Shown: positions 17,121 to 26,800 of the stretch, piece after piece
Position numbering within the stretch: the first letter of the stretch is position 1
Layout: every line of letters begins with the position of its first letter
From: an uncultured Oscillibacter sp.
GTDB taxonomy: Bacteria; Bacillota; Clostridia; Oscillospirales; Oscillospiraceae
Direction of reading: 5' to 3'
Assembly: GCF_947654275.1 (NCBI RefSeq)
Contig: NZ_CANTJS010000007.1
Location: 1-64,000 of the forward strand
Length of the DNA: 64,000 nucleotides
Program-made: the position numbers and the translations under genes
Notes under the pieces: model-generated
Databases searched by the model: none
The model's input: the letters and a program-made list of their open reading frames with translations, nothing else
Told to the model about the DNA's origin: nothing

Positions 17121-19550
17121 TTACTGGGGCTTCACAATGAGGTTAATCAGGCGGTTCCTGACGAAGATGGTTTTCACCACCTTCATCCCCGCTGTGGCCT
17201 TCTGTACCTTGTCCACCGCCATGGCGGCGTCTGCCACGGCCTGTTCGGAGCTGTCCGTGGGCATGGTGACGGTGCCCTTCAGCTTTCCGTTCACCTGGAC
17301 GGCGAACTCCACGGAGGAGGCCACGGTCTTGCTCTCGTCGTAGACCGGCCAGTCACTCTGACAGCACATTTTTCCGCTTTCGGCGGCGAAGCCGAAGCGC
17401 TCCCAGAGCTCCTCGGTGATGTGGGGGGCGAAGGGGTTCAGCAGCTGAATCAGAATCTTCATGTCCCCCTTGGTGACGCCGTTGGCCGTCAGCTCATTGA
17501 CCGCCGTCATCATGGCGGCAATGGCCGTGTTCATTTTCAGGCTGTCAATATCCCCGGTGACCTTTTTGATGGTCCGGTGGAGAATGGCCTCGTTGGCGGG
17601 CGTCGGGTCAGTGGAGTCCCTGGCGTTCTCCGCCAGGTTCCACACCCGGTCCAGGAAGCGCTTGGAGCCCTTCACCGCCTCGGTGGACCAGATGGCCGCC
17701 TGCTCGAAGTCGCCCACGAACATGATATACAGCCGCATGGTGTCCGCGCCGTACTGGGCTACAATGTCATTGGGGTTCACCACGTTGCCCCGGGACTTGG
17801 ACATCTTCTCGCCGCCCTCGCCCAGAATCATGCCGTGGCTGGTCCGCTTGCCGTAGGGCTCCCTGGTGGGGACCACGCCGATGTCATAGAGGAACTTGTG
17901 CCAGAAGCGGGAATAGAGCAGGTGCAGGGTGGTGTGCTCCATGCCGCCGTTGTACCAGTCCACGGGAGACCAGTAGTTCAGAGCCTCCTTGCTGGCCAGG
18001 GCCTTGTCGTTGTGGGGGTCCATATAGCGGAGGAAATACCAGCTGGAGCCCGCCCACTGGGGCATGGTGTCCGTCTCCCGCTGGGCGGGGCCACCGCAGC
18101 AGGGGCAGGTGGTGTTTACCCAGTCGGTCATCTTTGCCAGGGGGCTCTCGCCGGTGTCGGTGACCTCATAGCTCTCCACCTCGGGGAGAAGCAGGGGCAG
18201 CTGGTCTTCCGGCAGGGGGACCCAGCCGCATTTCTCGCAGTGCACCAGGGGGATGGGCTCGCCCCAGTAGCGCTGGCGGCTGAACACCCAGTCCCGGAGC
18301 TTGAAGTTGGTCTTGGGCCGTCCGTAGCCCTCTTTGGTCACGTGCTCCTTCATGGCGGGAATGGCTTCCTTCACCGTCATCCCGTTGAGGAAGCCGGAGT
18401 TGACCATGATGCCGGTGTCGTCCTTCAGGACAAAGGCCTCCCTGGTGATGTCGCCGCCCTGGACCACCTCCACAATGGGCAGGCCGAAGGCCGTGGCGAA
18501 ATCCCAGTCCCGCTGGTCGTGGCCCGGCACGCCCATGACGATGCCGGTGCCGTAGCCCATGAGGACGTAGTCGGAGACGAAGAGGGGCACATGCCTGCCG
18601 TTGGCGGGGTTCACGGCCTCGATGCCCTGGAGGCGGACGCCGGTTTTCTCCTTGTTCAGCTCGCCCCGCTCGAAGTCGGATTTCCTCGCGGCCTCGGCCT
18701 GATAGGCGGATACCTCGTCCCAGTTCTGAATCTGGTCCTTCCACTGCTCCAGATAGGGGTGTTCCGGGGAGATGACCATGTAGGTCACGCCGAAGAGGGT
18801 GTCGCAGCGGGTGGTGTAAACCGTCAGCCTGTCGCCGTTGGTGGCGGTGAAATCCACCTCGGTGCCCTCGGACCGGCCAATCCAGTTCCGCTGCTGAATC
18901 TTCACCCGGTTGATGAAGTCCACATCCTCCAGGTCGTCAATCAGCCGGTCGGCGTATTTGGTGATGGCCAGCATCCACTGGGCTTTCTCCTTGCGGATGA
19001 CCTCGCCGCCGCAGCGCTCGCAGACGCCCTCCACAACCTCCTCGTTGGCCAGGACAATCTTGCAGCTGGTGCACCAGTTCACAGGCATGGACGCCTTATA
19101 GGCCAGGCCCTTTTTGAACATCTGGAGGAAAATCCACTGGGTCCATTTGTAGTAATCCGGGTCGGTGGTGTTTACCTCCCGGTCCCAGTCGAAGGAGTAG
19201 CCCAGCATATGGAGCTGCCTGCGGAAGTTCTCCACGTTGTCATGGGTCACTTTCGCGGGGTGAATTTTGTGCTGGACGGCATAGTTCTCCGTGGGCAGGC
19301 CGAAGGCGTCATAGCCGATGGGGAAGAGGACGTTATAGCCCTGCATCCGCTTCTTCCGGCAGATGATGTCCATGGCGGTGAAGGGCCGGGCGTGCCCCAC
19401 GTGGAGCCCCTGGCCGGAGGGGTAGGGGAATTCAATCAGGCCGAAAAACTTCTCCCGGGTCGTGTCGCCGTTGACGGCAGTGAAGGGCTTTTCCTCCAGC
19501 CATCTGGCCTGCCATTTCTTCTCAATGGCGGTAAAATCGTATTTCATCAT
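17121..19550 (-). CDS. leuS: Leucyl-tRNA synthetase
   Basis: [57 protein letters not shown] (KMSKS). Confidence 0.98.
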   Translation of the reverse strand: MMKYDFTAIEKKWQARWLEEKPFTAVNGDTTREKFFGLIEFPYPSGQGLHVGHARPFTAMDIICRKKRMQGYNVLFPIGYDAFGLPTENYAVQHKIHPAKVTHDNVENFRRQLHMLGYSFDWDREVNTTDPDYYKWTQWIFLQMFKKGLAYKASMPVNWCTSCKIVLANEEVVEGVCERCGGEVIRKEKAQWMLAITKYADRLIDDLEDVDFINRVKIQQRNWIGRSEGTEVDFTATNGDRLTVYTTRCDTLFGVTYMVISPEHPYLEQWKDQIQNWDEVSAYQAEAARKSDFERGELNKEKTGVRLQGIEAVNPANGRHVPLFVSDYVLMGYGTGIVMGVPGHDQRDWDFATAFGLPIVEVVQGGDITREAFVLKDDTGIMVNSGFLNGMTVKEAIPAMKEHVTKEGYGRPKTNFKLRDWVFSRQRYWGEPIPLVHCEKCGWVPLPEDQLPLLLPEVESYEVTDTGESPLAKMTDWVNTTCPCCGGPAQRETDTMPQWAGSSWYFLRYMDPHNDKALASKEALNYWSPVDWYNGGMEHTTLHLLYSRFWHKFLYDIGVVPTREPYGKRTSHGMILGEGGEKMSKSRGNVVNPNDIVAQYGADTMRLYIMFVGDFEQAAIWSTEAVKGSKRFLDRVWNLAENARDSTDPTPANEAILHRTIKKVTGDIDSLKMNTAIAAMMTAVNELTANGVTKGDMKILIQLLNPFAPHITEELWERFGFAAESGKMCCQSDWPVYDESKTVASSVEFAVQVNGKLKGTVTMPTDSSEQAVADAAMAVDKVQKATAGMKVVKTIFVRNRLINLIVKPQ

Positions 19551-19603
19551 GCGTTTCTCCTTTATTTCACTGAAAACTTTTCAGATGCTTGCCGTTTGGG
19601 CCC

Positions 19604-20146
19604 TCAGGGCCCGCTGACGCCTTCCCCGTCTCTCAGAAAGGAGACATATCTCCGTTCGGGAAGGGGCGCTTCCGGCTGAAAGGTCAGCCGGCCCCGGTCC
19701 CCCTCCGACAGGCGGCGGTATTCCTGTTCGCTGACGCTCAGCCAGACTTCCGTTCCGTCCGCCAGACGGAAGCCGATGTGATGAGAGAGCTCCGGGCGGC
19801 TCCTGGGCCGCTGCCTGGTCTTGGTCCGCCTGCCGGTGACGGCGGCGGGGACGGTCTGCGGGGGAGACGGTTGTTTCCGGGCTTTTTGCCAGGATTTTGG
19901 CGCGGGGATTTCCTGCCCCTTGGATTGCAGGTATAAACGCTGAATCCACCGCTGAAGGCCATAGACGATGCCCAGCACGGCAACATTCAGAAACAGCTCA
20001 AAGAAAAACCTGCCAAACTCAGACCCGGTGAAAAACCGCATCAGCCACTGGGGAAGATAGGGGATGCACTCCCAGACGAGCAGTATGGCCACCTGCCAGG
20101 TCAGCAGCATAATGCCGATCCAAAAGACATGCTTGAGGAATTTCAA
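19604..20146 (-). CDS. Hypothetical membrane protein between T-box and leuS
   Basis: 180 aa; N-terminal hydrophobic segment MKFLKHVFWIGIMLLTWQVAILLVWECIPYLPQWL; charged C-terminus. Confidence 0.7.
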   Translation of the reverse strand: MKFLKHVFWIGIMLLTWQVAILLVWECIPYLPQWLMRFFTGSEFGRFFFELFLNVAVLGIVYGLQRWIQRLYLQSKGQEIPAPKSWQKARKQPSPPQTVPAAVTGRRTKTRQRPRSRPELSHHIGFRLADGTEVWLSVSEQEYRRLSEGDRGRLTFQPEAPLPERRYVSFLRDGEGVSGP

Positions 20147-20163
20147 AGCGGATCCCCCTCCCT

Positions 20164-20187
20164 AGAGTCTGTTTTAAAACAGACTCT
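20164..20187. repeat. Perfect 24-bp palindrome AGAGTCTGTTTTAAAACAGACTCT
   Basis: Direct reading; resembles the TIRs of the elements at 30945-31107 and 47163-47380. Confidence 0.8.
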
Positions 20188-20204
20188 TAGACAGCCGGAA
20201 AGAA

Positions 20205-20450
20205 AACACCCCCGGCCAAACCGGCCAGGGGCGTCAATCAAAAACGCGGTACCACCCTGTTCAGCCGCCGGGGAAACGGTGGCGGCCCTCATGGCCCGGT
20301 AACGGGGGCAGGCCGTTCCGCCCTACTGCCGGTTCAGGCGGGAGACTCCGGGACCAGTCATCCACGGACTTCCCCCGCCGGCTCGCAGCGTCCGCCGGCT
20401 CTCTGAGGGCGGGAAGGCCCGTCTTTTTTCCCTTCATCGTCTTTCAACAG
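20205..20450 (-). promoter_or_regulatory. T-box riboswitch, leucine type
   Basis: Minus strand contains gatgaaggga, AGAGAGC, AGGGTGGTACCGCG (20245-20258) and terminator cccctggccggtttggccggggg. Candidate specifier CTG at 20355-20357. Confidence 0.92.
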
Positions 20451-20544
20451 GCCCTATTGTACGGGGAAGGGGGCCGTTTGTCAAGGGTAAACAGGGAGAT
20501 TCTTTGCTGTTTTTCGGAATTTCCGGGTCCTCCGAAGGGGAATT

Positions 20545-21294
20545 TCAGAAAACGCACCGGGCCGTGAAGCAGGAGCCCCGGGGTCCCAGGCCCTCCATCT
20601 GGTAGACGTCCGGACCCTCCCGGACGCCCTCCAGCCGCAGCTCCTCCCCCAGACCGGCCTCCCGGCTGTAGTTGATGTAAAACTCCCTGGGGACCCGCAC
20701 CTGCAAGTCCTCCGGCAGGGCGTCCCACACATAGTCGCCGTAGTTGCCGCTGAACAGGTGGCCGTTTCCGTCCAGGTCCGACCAGCGGACCGTCCGGGAG
20801 CCCCGGTCCTCCCGGCCCTCCCTGGGCAGGGTGATTTTCCGGGGCTCCGGGCAGTCGATCTCCCGGGGGCAGACGGTGATGGCCTTGGCGGTGAAGGCGC
20901 TGGGGCGCAGAATCTTCCGGGTGACGGGGTCCACCAGAATCCAGTCGGTTTTCGAGGAGACCCGGAGGGCTCCCGTCCGGTCCCGCATCTCGTAGACCCG
21001 CTGCATGTGGGCCCCTCTGGCCCCGTTTTCCCATGTGGTGATGTCCAGCACGTCCCCGGCGTGAGGGCAGTCGTGAATCCGAAGGACCGCCCGGGAGATC
21101 AGGAAGACCTCCCGGTTGGCCCAGAGCACATCGTGAGTCAGGCCTCTGGCGTCGTAGTCATAGCCGGCGAAGGCCCCCAGCTTGCTCAGCAGGGCCGACA
21201 CCCGGGCCCGCTGTTCCCGGTCACAGTCCCAGAATACCAGTTCCTCCTGGCGGGAATAGCTGTTTTCCGTCAATGTCTGTCTGAATGCTTCCAT
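20545..21294 (-). CDS. Acyl-ACP thioesterase
   Basis: MEAFRQTLTENSYSRQEELVFWDCDREQRARVSALLSKLGAFAGYDYDARGL...VSSKTDWILVDPVTRKILRP; hotdog-like pattern, typical clostridial acyl-ACP thioesterase. Confidence 0.8.
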   Translation of the reverse strand: MEAFRQTLTENSYSRQEELVFWDCDREQRARVSALLSKLGAFAGYDYDARGLTHDVLWANREVFLISRAVLRIHDCPHAGDVLDITTWENGARGAHMQRVYEMRDRTGALRVSSKTDWILVDPVTRKILRPSAFTAKAITVCPREIDCPEPRKITLPREGREDRGSRTVRWSDLDGNGHLFSGNYGDYVWDALPEDLQVRVPREFYINYSREAGLGEELRLEGVREGPDVYQMEGLGPRGSCFTARCVF

Positions 21295-21370
21295 AGTATC
21301 CTCCGGCAAAAAATGTTTTCCGGAGGACAGTATAGCACCATTCGCCCCTTTTCTCAAGAGAGCATTTGTC

Positions 21371-21404
21371 AAGGGGGATTTCACCCAAAAGGTGAAATCC
21401 CCCT
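21371..21404. terminator. Long perfect hairpin (terminator or palindromic repeat)
   Basis: aagggggatttcacc caaaa ggtgaaatccccct. Confidence 0.55.
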
Positions 21405-21466
21405 ACAGGCCGGAAGTTATTCTCAGGAGCACTTCAGTTCTTTCGTATGTTCTCTCGTCAATCTGC

Positions 21467-22081
21467 TTATCCGTTGAAAAAACTTGCCCAAGTCTGAAAT
21501 TGCTCATACTGTTCCGGGGTGTTGAGACGCCGGGCGGAATCGTCCTCAATGTCCGGTGTCCGGTCGTCATCGGACATCGAGATGAAGCAGAGGGTCTCCG
21601 GGGCGAAGACGCCCTCCGCCTGTAGCGTTTCGAAGACCAATGCCACCGTCTCCAGAAACTGCTCCTGGAACTGCTCATGAACCTCGTCATAGGCATCGTC
21701 GTCCGTATCGGAGAGGGTCGCCTCTTGGTCGTAGAGTTGCCGGCTGACCTGATTGAGTTCACTGTTGGTCCCATCGGAGTAGCCCCACTCGTCGGGAATA
21801 TAGCGGTTCAGACTGAAAGAGCCGTCCGCCACATGGCTCACCAGTTCCTCGGACCAGTACTTCCGTAACTCCGCCAGACGCTCCGGTGTCCGGTCCGTCT
21901 CGTCCCGCCTTGCCAAGGCCTCCTCGGTGTTCACTGCCAGGAAAAGGGTAATACAATCGCTGTCGGTGACCAAGGCCGCACTGTAGATATGCTCCTTCCC
22001 AATTTCCAAGCGAATCTTCTCCATTGTATGCCGTACCGCTTTCTCAATGGCGGGCTGTAGGTCTAAGAAAAATTGTTCCAC
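21467..22081 (-). CDS. DUF4303-like protein
   Basis: 204 aa, acidic; HIYSAALVTDSDCITLFLAVNTEEAL...YWSEELVSHV...PDEWGY pattern recalled from DUF4303 proteins; not verified. Confidence 0.55.
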   Translation of the reverse strand: MEQFFLDLQPAIEKAVRHTMEKIRLEIGKEHIYSAALVTDSDCITLFLAVNTEEALARRDETDRTPERLAELRKYWSEELVSHVADGSFSLNRYIPDEWGYSDGTNSELNQVSRQLYDQEATLSDTDDDAYDEVHEQFQEQFLETVALVFETLQAEGVFAPETLCFISMSDDDRTPDIEDDSARRLNTPEQYEQFQTWASFFNG

Positions 22082-22166
22082 CTCTGATTATCCTCCTTTT
22101 TTGCGAATTGATATGAGCAAAGTATAGCACAAAGCCAACTGGCATTCAACTTCTGTTACAGGGTCT

Positions 22167-22620
22167 TCACCTACTTTTGCAAGCAATGCCCTGGTATATA
22201 CCGAGGCCCGCTTGTTGGTGGCTGAAGGCCCCTAAGCCCCCGGTGATCGGCGCAGCTGCGTCCGATGCACAAGCCGCCGTTGGCGTCTGCTGTATATACC
22301 AGCAGGGGAGGACTGGCAGCGGAGCCACCCCCGCCCCCGGAGGGCGCACGATGGCCGCAGGCCATACCACCACCAGCTTGCGGGTGGTGAGTAAGTGCGC
22401 TCTTCGCAGAGGGCCGGCAAAGAGAACGGAGCGCCCAGGTCATTCCCAGACGCTCCCGCTTCGGTTCCCTCCTGCTGGTCGATCACCGCCTTTCCAGCCT
22501 GTGTCATTCTGCCACAAATGAGCCGCCAGCCATGTAATGTATTCGGTGGTGAAACCACCCTTTACACAATACATCTCAATAGGCATTGCCGGTCCTGCTG
22601 TCCGGTTCTTACAGGACGTT
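22167..22620 (-). other. Possible mobile-element remnant, non-coding or decayed
   Basis: No normal gene. Short minus-strand ORF MPIEMYCVKGGFTTEYITWLAAHLWQNDTGWKGGDRPAGGNRSGSVWE and a composition unlike the flanks; identity not established. Confidence 0.3.
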
Positions 22621-23889
22621 TTCCATCAGCCGGGTGAGGATGACTGCCGCCTGGGCCCGGGTGGCGCTGCCGCCGGGGGAGAGGGTGGCGGCGCTGGTGC
22701 CGTTGACCAGACCCTGGGCGTTGGCCCACTGGAGAGGCTCCACGGCATAGGAGGCAATCTGTCCCGCGTCGGTGAAGGCGGAGAGGTCCGCCCGGTCTGA
22801 CACGTCCCCGCCCTTATAGCGGACATAGCGGAAGAGGAAGGCGGCCAGCTGCTCCCGTGTAATCCGGTTTCCGGGGCGGAAGGTGTTGTCGTCATAGCCG
22901 TTGACTATGCCGTTCTGTACAGCCCAGGCCACGGCGGAGGCGTAATAAGCGCCGGGGGCCACGTCGGAGAAGCCGGAGGAACCGGCGGCGGGAGAGCCCT
23001 CCAGCCGGTAGAGAATGGCCACGATCATGCCACGGTTGGTGGCTGCGTTGGGGGTGAAGGCGGTGGCGGAGGTGCCGTTCATCAGGCCCATCTCATAGAC
23101 GCGGCGCACCGCGTCATAGCACCAGGCCCCCGGCTCGATGTCCAGGAAGGGCAGGCTGCCGTCGCCGGGGGCGAACACGGCCTTGACCTCCACGTCCCGT
23201 CCCGGCATGGTGAAGGTATAGCTGCGGGCTGCGGCGGAGACGGTCCGGATGCTCCGGCCCTGACTGTCGGTAACGGTGAGACTGTCCAGGACATAGCCGC
23301 TGTCCGGCACAGGGGTGATGGTGACGGTGGCGCCCTCCGCCGCCGAGGAGGGGCGGACGGAGAGGCTGCCGTGCTCGGTTTCCGCCGTCCGGACCCGCCA
23401 GAGGGGCCTGCTGCCGGAGGAGGAACCGCCGCCGGAGCCGCTGTCCTCCCGGAGCTGCACCCGGATGCTCCCCCCCTCCAGAGGACGGAGAGAGCGGTCC
23501 AGCAGCACCAGAGAGGCACGGGCCGGCAGGGTGCAGCTTCCGCCGGGGTACAGGGTTCCCAGAGAGAGGGAGCGGCCCTCCATCAGGCTGTCCCCCTCCG
23601 CCGTCAGGCAGATGGTGACGGAGGTCTGGCCCTGACCGGCATTCACCAGGCAGTCCGGGCTGTAGACGTCCCGGGAGGCGGGGGTGAAGGAGGCGTCGGG
23701 GCATTCTCCCTCCAGGGTCAGCTCCGCCTGAAGGGCGGAAAGCTTATCTTCCAGCCCCTTCAGGGTCAGGACGATGCCGTCGCCCTCCTGACGCCAGGTG
23801 AGAACCGGGTCCTGCCCCGCCGCCAGGGCGGGGGTCCAGAGCAGGCACAGGGCCAGAAGGCCCGCCAGAAATCTATGAATGTTCCGCAT
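22609..23889 (-). CDS. S-layer-homology (SLH) domain surface protein with N-terminal beta-sandwich and bacterial-repeat domain
   Basis: Signal peptide MRNIHRFLAGLLALCLLWTPALA; RTAETEHGSLSVRPSSAAEGATVTITPVPDSGYVL; SLH repeats FLDIEPGAWCYDAVRRVYEMGLMNGTSATAFTPNAATNRGMIVAILYR, FSDVAPGAYYASAVAWAVQNGIVNGYDDNTFRPGNRITREQLAAFLFRY, FTDAGQIASYAVEPLQWANAQGLVNGTSAATLSPGGSATRAQAAVIL. Confidence 0.9.
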   Translation of the reverse strand: MRNIHRFLAGLLALCLLWTPALAAGQDPVLTWRQEGDGIVLTLKGLEDKLSALQAELTLEGECPDASFTPASRDVYSPDCLVNAGQGQTSVTICLTAEGDSLMEGRSLSLGTLYPGGSCTLPARASLVLLDRSLRPLEGGSIRVQLREDSGSGGGSSSGSRPLWRVRTAETEHGSLSVRPSSAAEGATVTITPVPDSGYVLDSLTVTDSQGRSIRTVSAAARSYTFTMPGRDVEVKAVFAPGDGSLPFLDIEPGAWCYDAVRRVYEMGLMNGTSATAFTPNAATNRGMIVAILYRLEGSPAAGSSGFSDVAPGAYYASAVAWAVQNGIVNGYDDNTFRPGNRITREQLAAFLFRYVRYKGGDVSDRADLSAFTDAGQIASYAVEPLQWANAQGLVNGTSAATLSPGGSATRAQAAVILTRLMENVL

Positions 23890-23893
23890 GGTC

Positions 23894-26800
23894 TCAGCCC
23901 TCCTTTAACTCAAAGACAGGCAGATCGCTGCCGCCGGGGCTGTCGATCCACAGGGTTTCCGCCGTGACCCGCTGGCTCTCCGGAGCCGTGGGCAGGTCCG
24001 TCCGGGACAGCACCGCCCGCATCCGGCTGGGCAGAAGGCGCTCCGCGGCGCAGCCGCTGACCTCGCCCTGAAGCTCCGCTTCCCGTTGGACGTTGGGGAC
24101 GAAGAGGAAGAGTCCGTCGCTGATGTCGCTGACCGCGCCGTCCTCCGGAATCTCGGCCAGAAGCAGAGCCTTGCCGTCCAGGGGCCGGACTTCCTCCGTG
24201 GTGGTGAATTCGCCGTTCGCGTCCACTGTGGTCTTGACGAACTGGCCTTCAATCCGGACGATCTGGTACAGGGGATTGCCCCGGTAGGTTCCGGCGATGA
24301 CCAGGGTTCCGGCGGGGAGCTCCTGGTTCGCGCCCTCGCCGTAGCGGTAGGGCTGGGCCAGGATGCCCGCCGTGCAGCCCTCCAGGAAGGCCACGTCATC
24401 CCCCGCGTAGCTGACCAGCTGGATGTCCGCGTCGGGAATTTCTTCCGGGTCCGCCGGGATGCCGGTGATGACGACGGTTTTGGCGTCATAGGTCCAGATG
24501 CGGGTGTCCGTCTCCGGCGCGCCGGGCTTCTGGAAATAGGTGAGATAGCTGTCCGTGTCGTCCTCCGCCTGATTGCCCTGGCTGAAATCTCCCTGGCGGG
24601 CGGAGACGGTATTCCCGGCTCCGTCGGTGATGGAGACGCTGAACGCGCCGTCGGCGGGGAACCGGGTGAGCTTCAGGCCGGAGACGGGGGTCTCCTCCTT
24701 CAGCGTCAGGGTGACGGTATCGCCGTCCCGGGTCAGCTCGTAGGCGTCGGGGTCCACGGTCTTGTCATAGGCGATTCGGAGCTCGGGCGCCTCGTCCTCG
24801 GCAAAGCAGCTGCCCAGGGTGTCGTAGGCCCGGACGGCGTAGGTATAGGTGCGGTGGTTGGCGGAGCCGATGATGTCGGTAAAGGTCCCGGCCACGGTGA
24901 AGGCGATGGGCTCATTGTTGCGCAGAATCTCATAGCCCTGGACCTGGTCCGGCGCGGCGGTGGAGGAGATTGTCAGAAGGACTTCCCTGTCTCCCTGCTT
25001 TTCCGCCGTCAGGGACACCGTGCCGGAGGCGGGCGTCTTTCCCGCCAGGCGGTCCCGGCGGCTCTGGTCGCTGAGGTACCAGACCGCCCGCTCCTCCTCC
25101 GGATAGGCGGCAAGGGCGTTCCGGGTCTCCTCGCTGAGGCTGACGCCCCAGCGCTGGAAGAATTCCGTCAGATTCCGCCCGGCGGTTCTGGAGGCCGTCA
25201 GGGCCAGCCGGTCGCCGTAGCTGCCGCTGCCGGCAGAGGTCTTCCAGTCCTTGAAGAAGCGGCTGTAAAAGTCCATGTTTCCGCCGTCATAGGCCAGATG
25301 GAGCTGCCAGTAAAGGCCCAGCTGGGTGAACACGTTGCTGGACTCCCCGGGGAGACCCGCCGCCGTCTTGGAGAAAACGGAGGGCCAGCGGTTTTCCTTT
25401 TCCAGCCGGGAGGGGAGGATGTTTTTCCCGCCGTCGGCGGTCTGGACCATGAGGGAGTAGAGGTTGTTGGTGATTTCCGCCTGTCCCAGCTTATCCATGT
25501 TGTGGCCGATTTCGTGGGCGATGCCCCAGCCGAAGAGCCGGTTGATCTGCGCGCCGGGCTCCAGGCTGCTGAGGGGCTTGCCGCAGACCATGCCGCTGCA
25601 GGAGCCGTAGCCGATGCCGATGTGGCTGCCCGCCGCGTACATGAAGGCCCCGGCGAACATCTGCATGCAGCGGATGTTCTGGCGGGAGGTCATGCCGCCG
25701 GCCCCGGTCTCGTCAATGCCCTGGGTGGTTTCGCAGATGCGCATGACGTCCTCCCAGGCCAGCACATTGTCATAGAGGGTTTCCACAGCCTCCGCCCGGT
25801 TGGGGCCCAGGGCGCTCTGCACCGCCGCCGCCGGCAGGGACAGCAGCACGGAGGGCAGGGACAGCTCCGTGACGTTGAGGCAGTGGGTGTCCCGGTTGGC
25901 GCTGGTGATGCCCTGGGCGGCGCAATAGTCGGTCAGGGCGTCCACATAGAGGCCGATTTCCGTCCGCCGGTCGTTTTCGCTCATGTCAAACCAGCCGTCC
26001 AGAGCCAGCAGGGGAATCTCCACCGTCCGGCGGATGTGGAGCTGGATGTCCTGAGGGGCGCTGCCGCCGTAGGTGACGTACAGACTGCCGCCTCTGGGCG
26101 TGTTCTGGCTGCCGATCTGGGGAACGGTCAGCACATTCCGGCCGTTTCTCAGGGTCCCCATGGAGGCCCGCCAGGTGGAGGCCTCGGCGTTGAACTGGGT
26201 GGCGTACACCGTCACCGTCTCCCCGGCGGGGATGCCGGCGGCGTAAATCGTGATGTCCTCCCCGGCCTTGGCGGCGGCTCCCAGGGGCTGGAGGTCGCTG
26301 GCGCTCTGTCCGAACTGCTGGCCGTCGGCGCCGCCGCTGCGGCTCCGGAGACCCCGGAGCACTCTGCCGGGACCCTTGCCCTGAAGCAGGTCTTCCGCCA
26401 GATCCAGCTCGTCGGCCAGAATCTCCGGGTTGAGATAGTAGTTCCCCTCGTCGCTGTTCAGGCGGGCCCGCAGGGCGTCGATGTCCGCCTGGGAAACGCC
26501 GGGGCGCAGGGTGGTGCGGAGCTCGTCGGAGAAGAGGTCCGCGATGTTGTCCGGCAGGCACCGGGCGGGGTCGTATTCCAGGAACATCAGCTCAGAGAGG
26601 CTCACCGCCGAGTAGCCCGCCTGCTCGATGGTGACAGCCGCCCGGACCACGTCCGTCACCGGCTCAACAGGCAGCACGGCGAAGCGGGTGGAGGCGGGAT
26701 TGTTCCGCACCGGCAGCCAGGTCTCCGCGTCGGAGGCGCTGCCGCCCTCCAGCGGGTTCGGGGCCAGCAGGGTGCCGGGGCCGTTCAGGTCGTCGCCCTC

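Noticed and set aside
16956-19679. 907-aa plus-strand ORF
   Set aside because: Antisense to leuS, which has unambiguous synthetase motifs.
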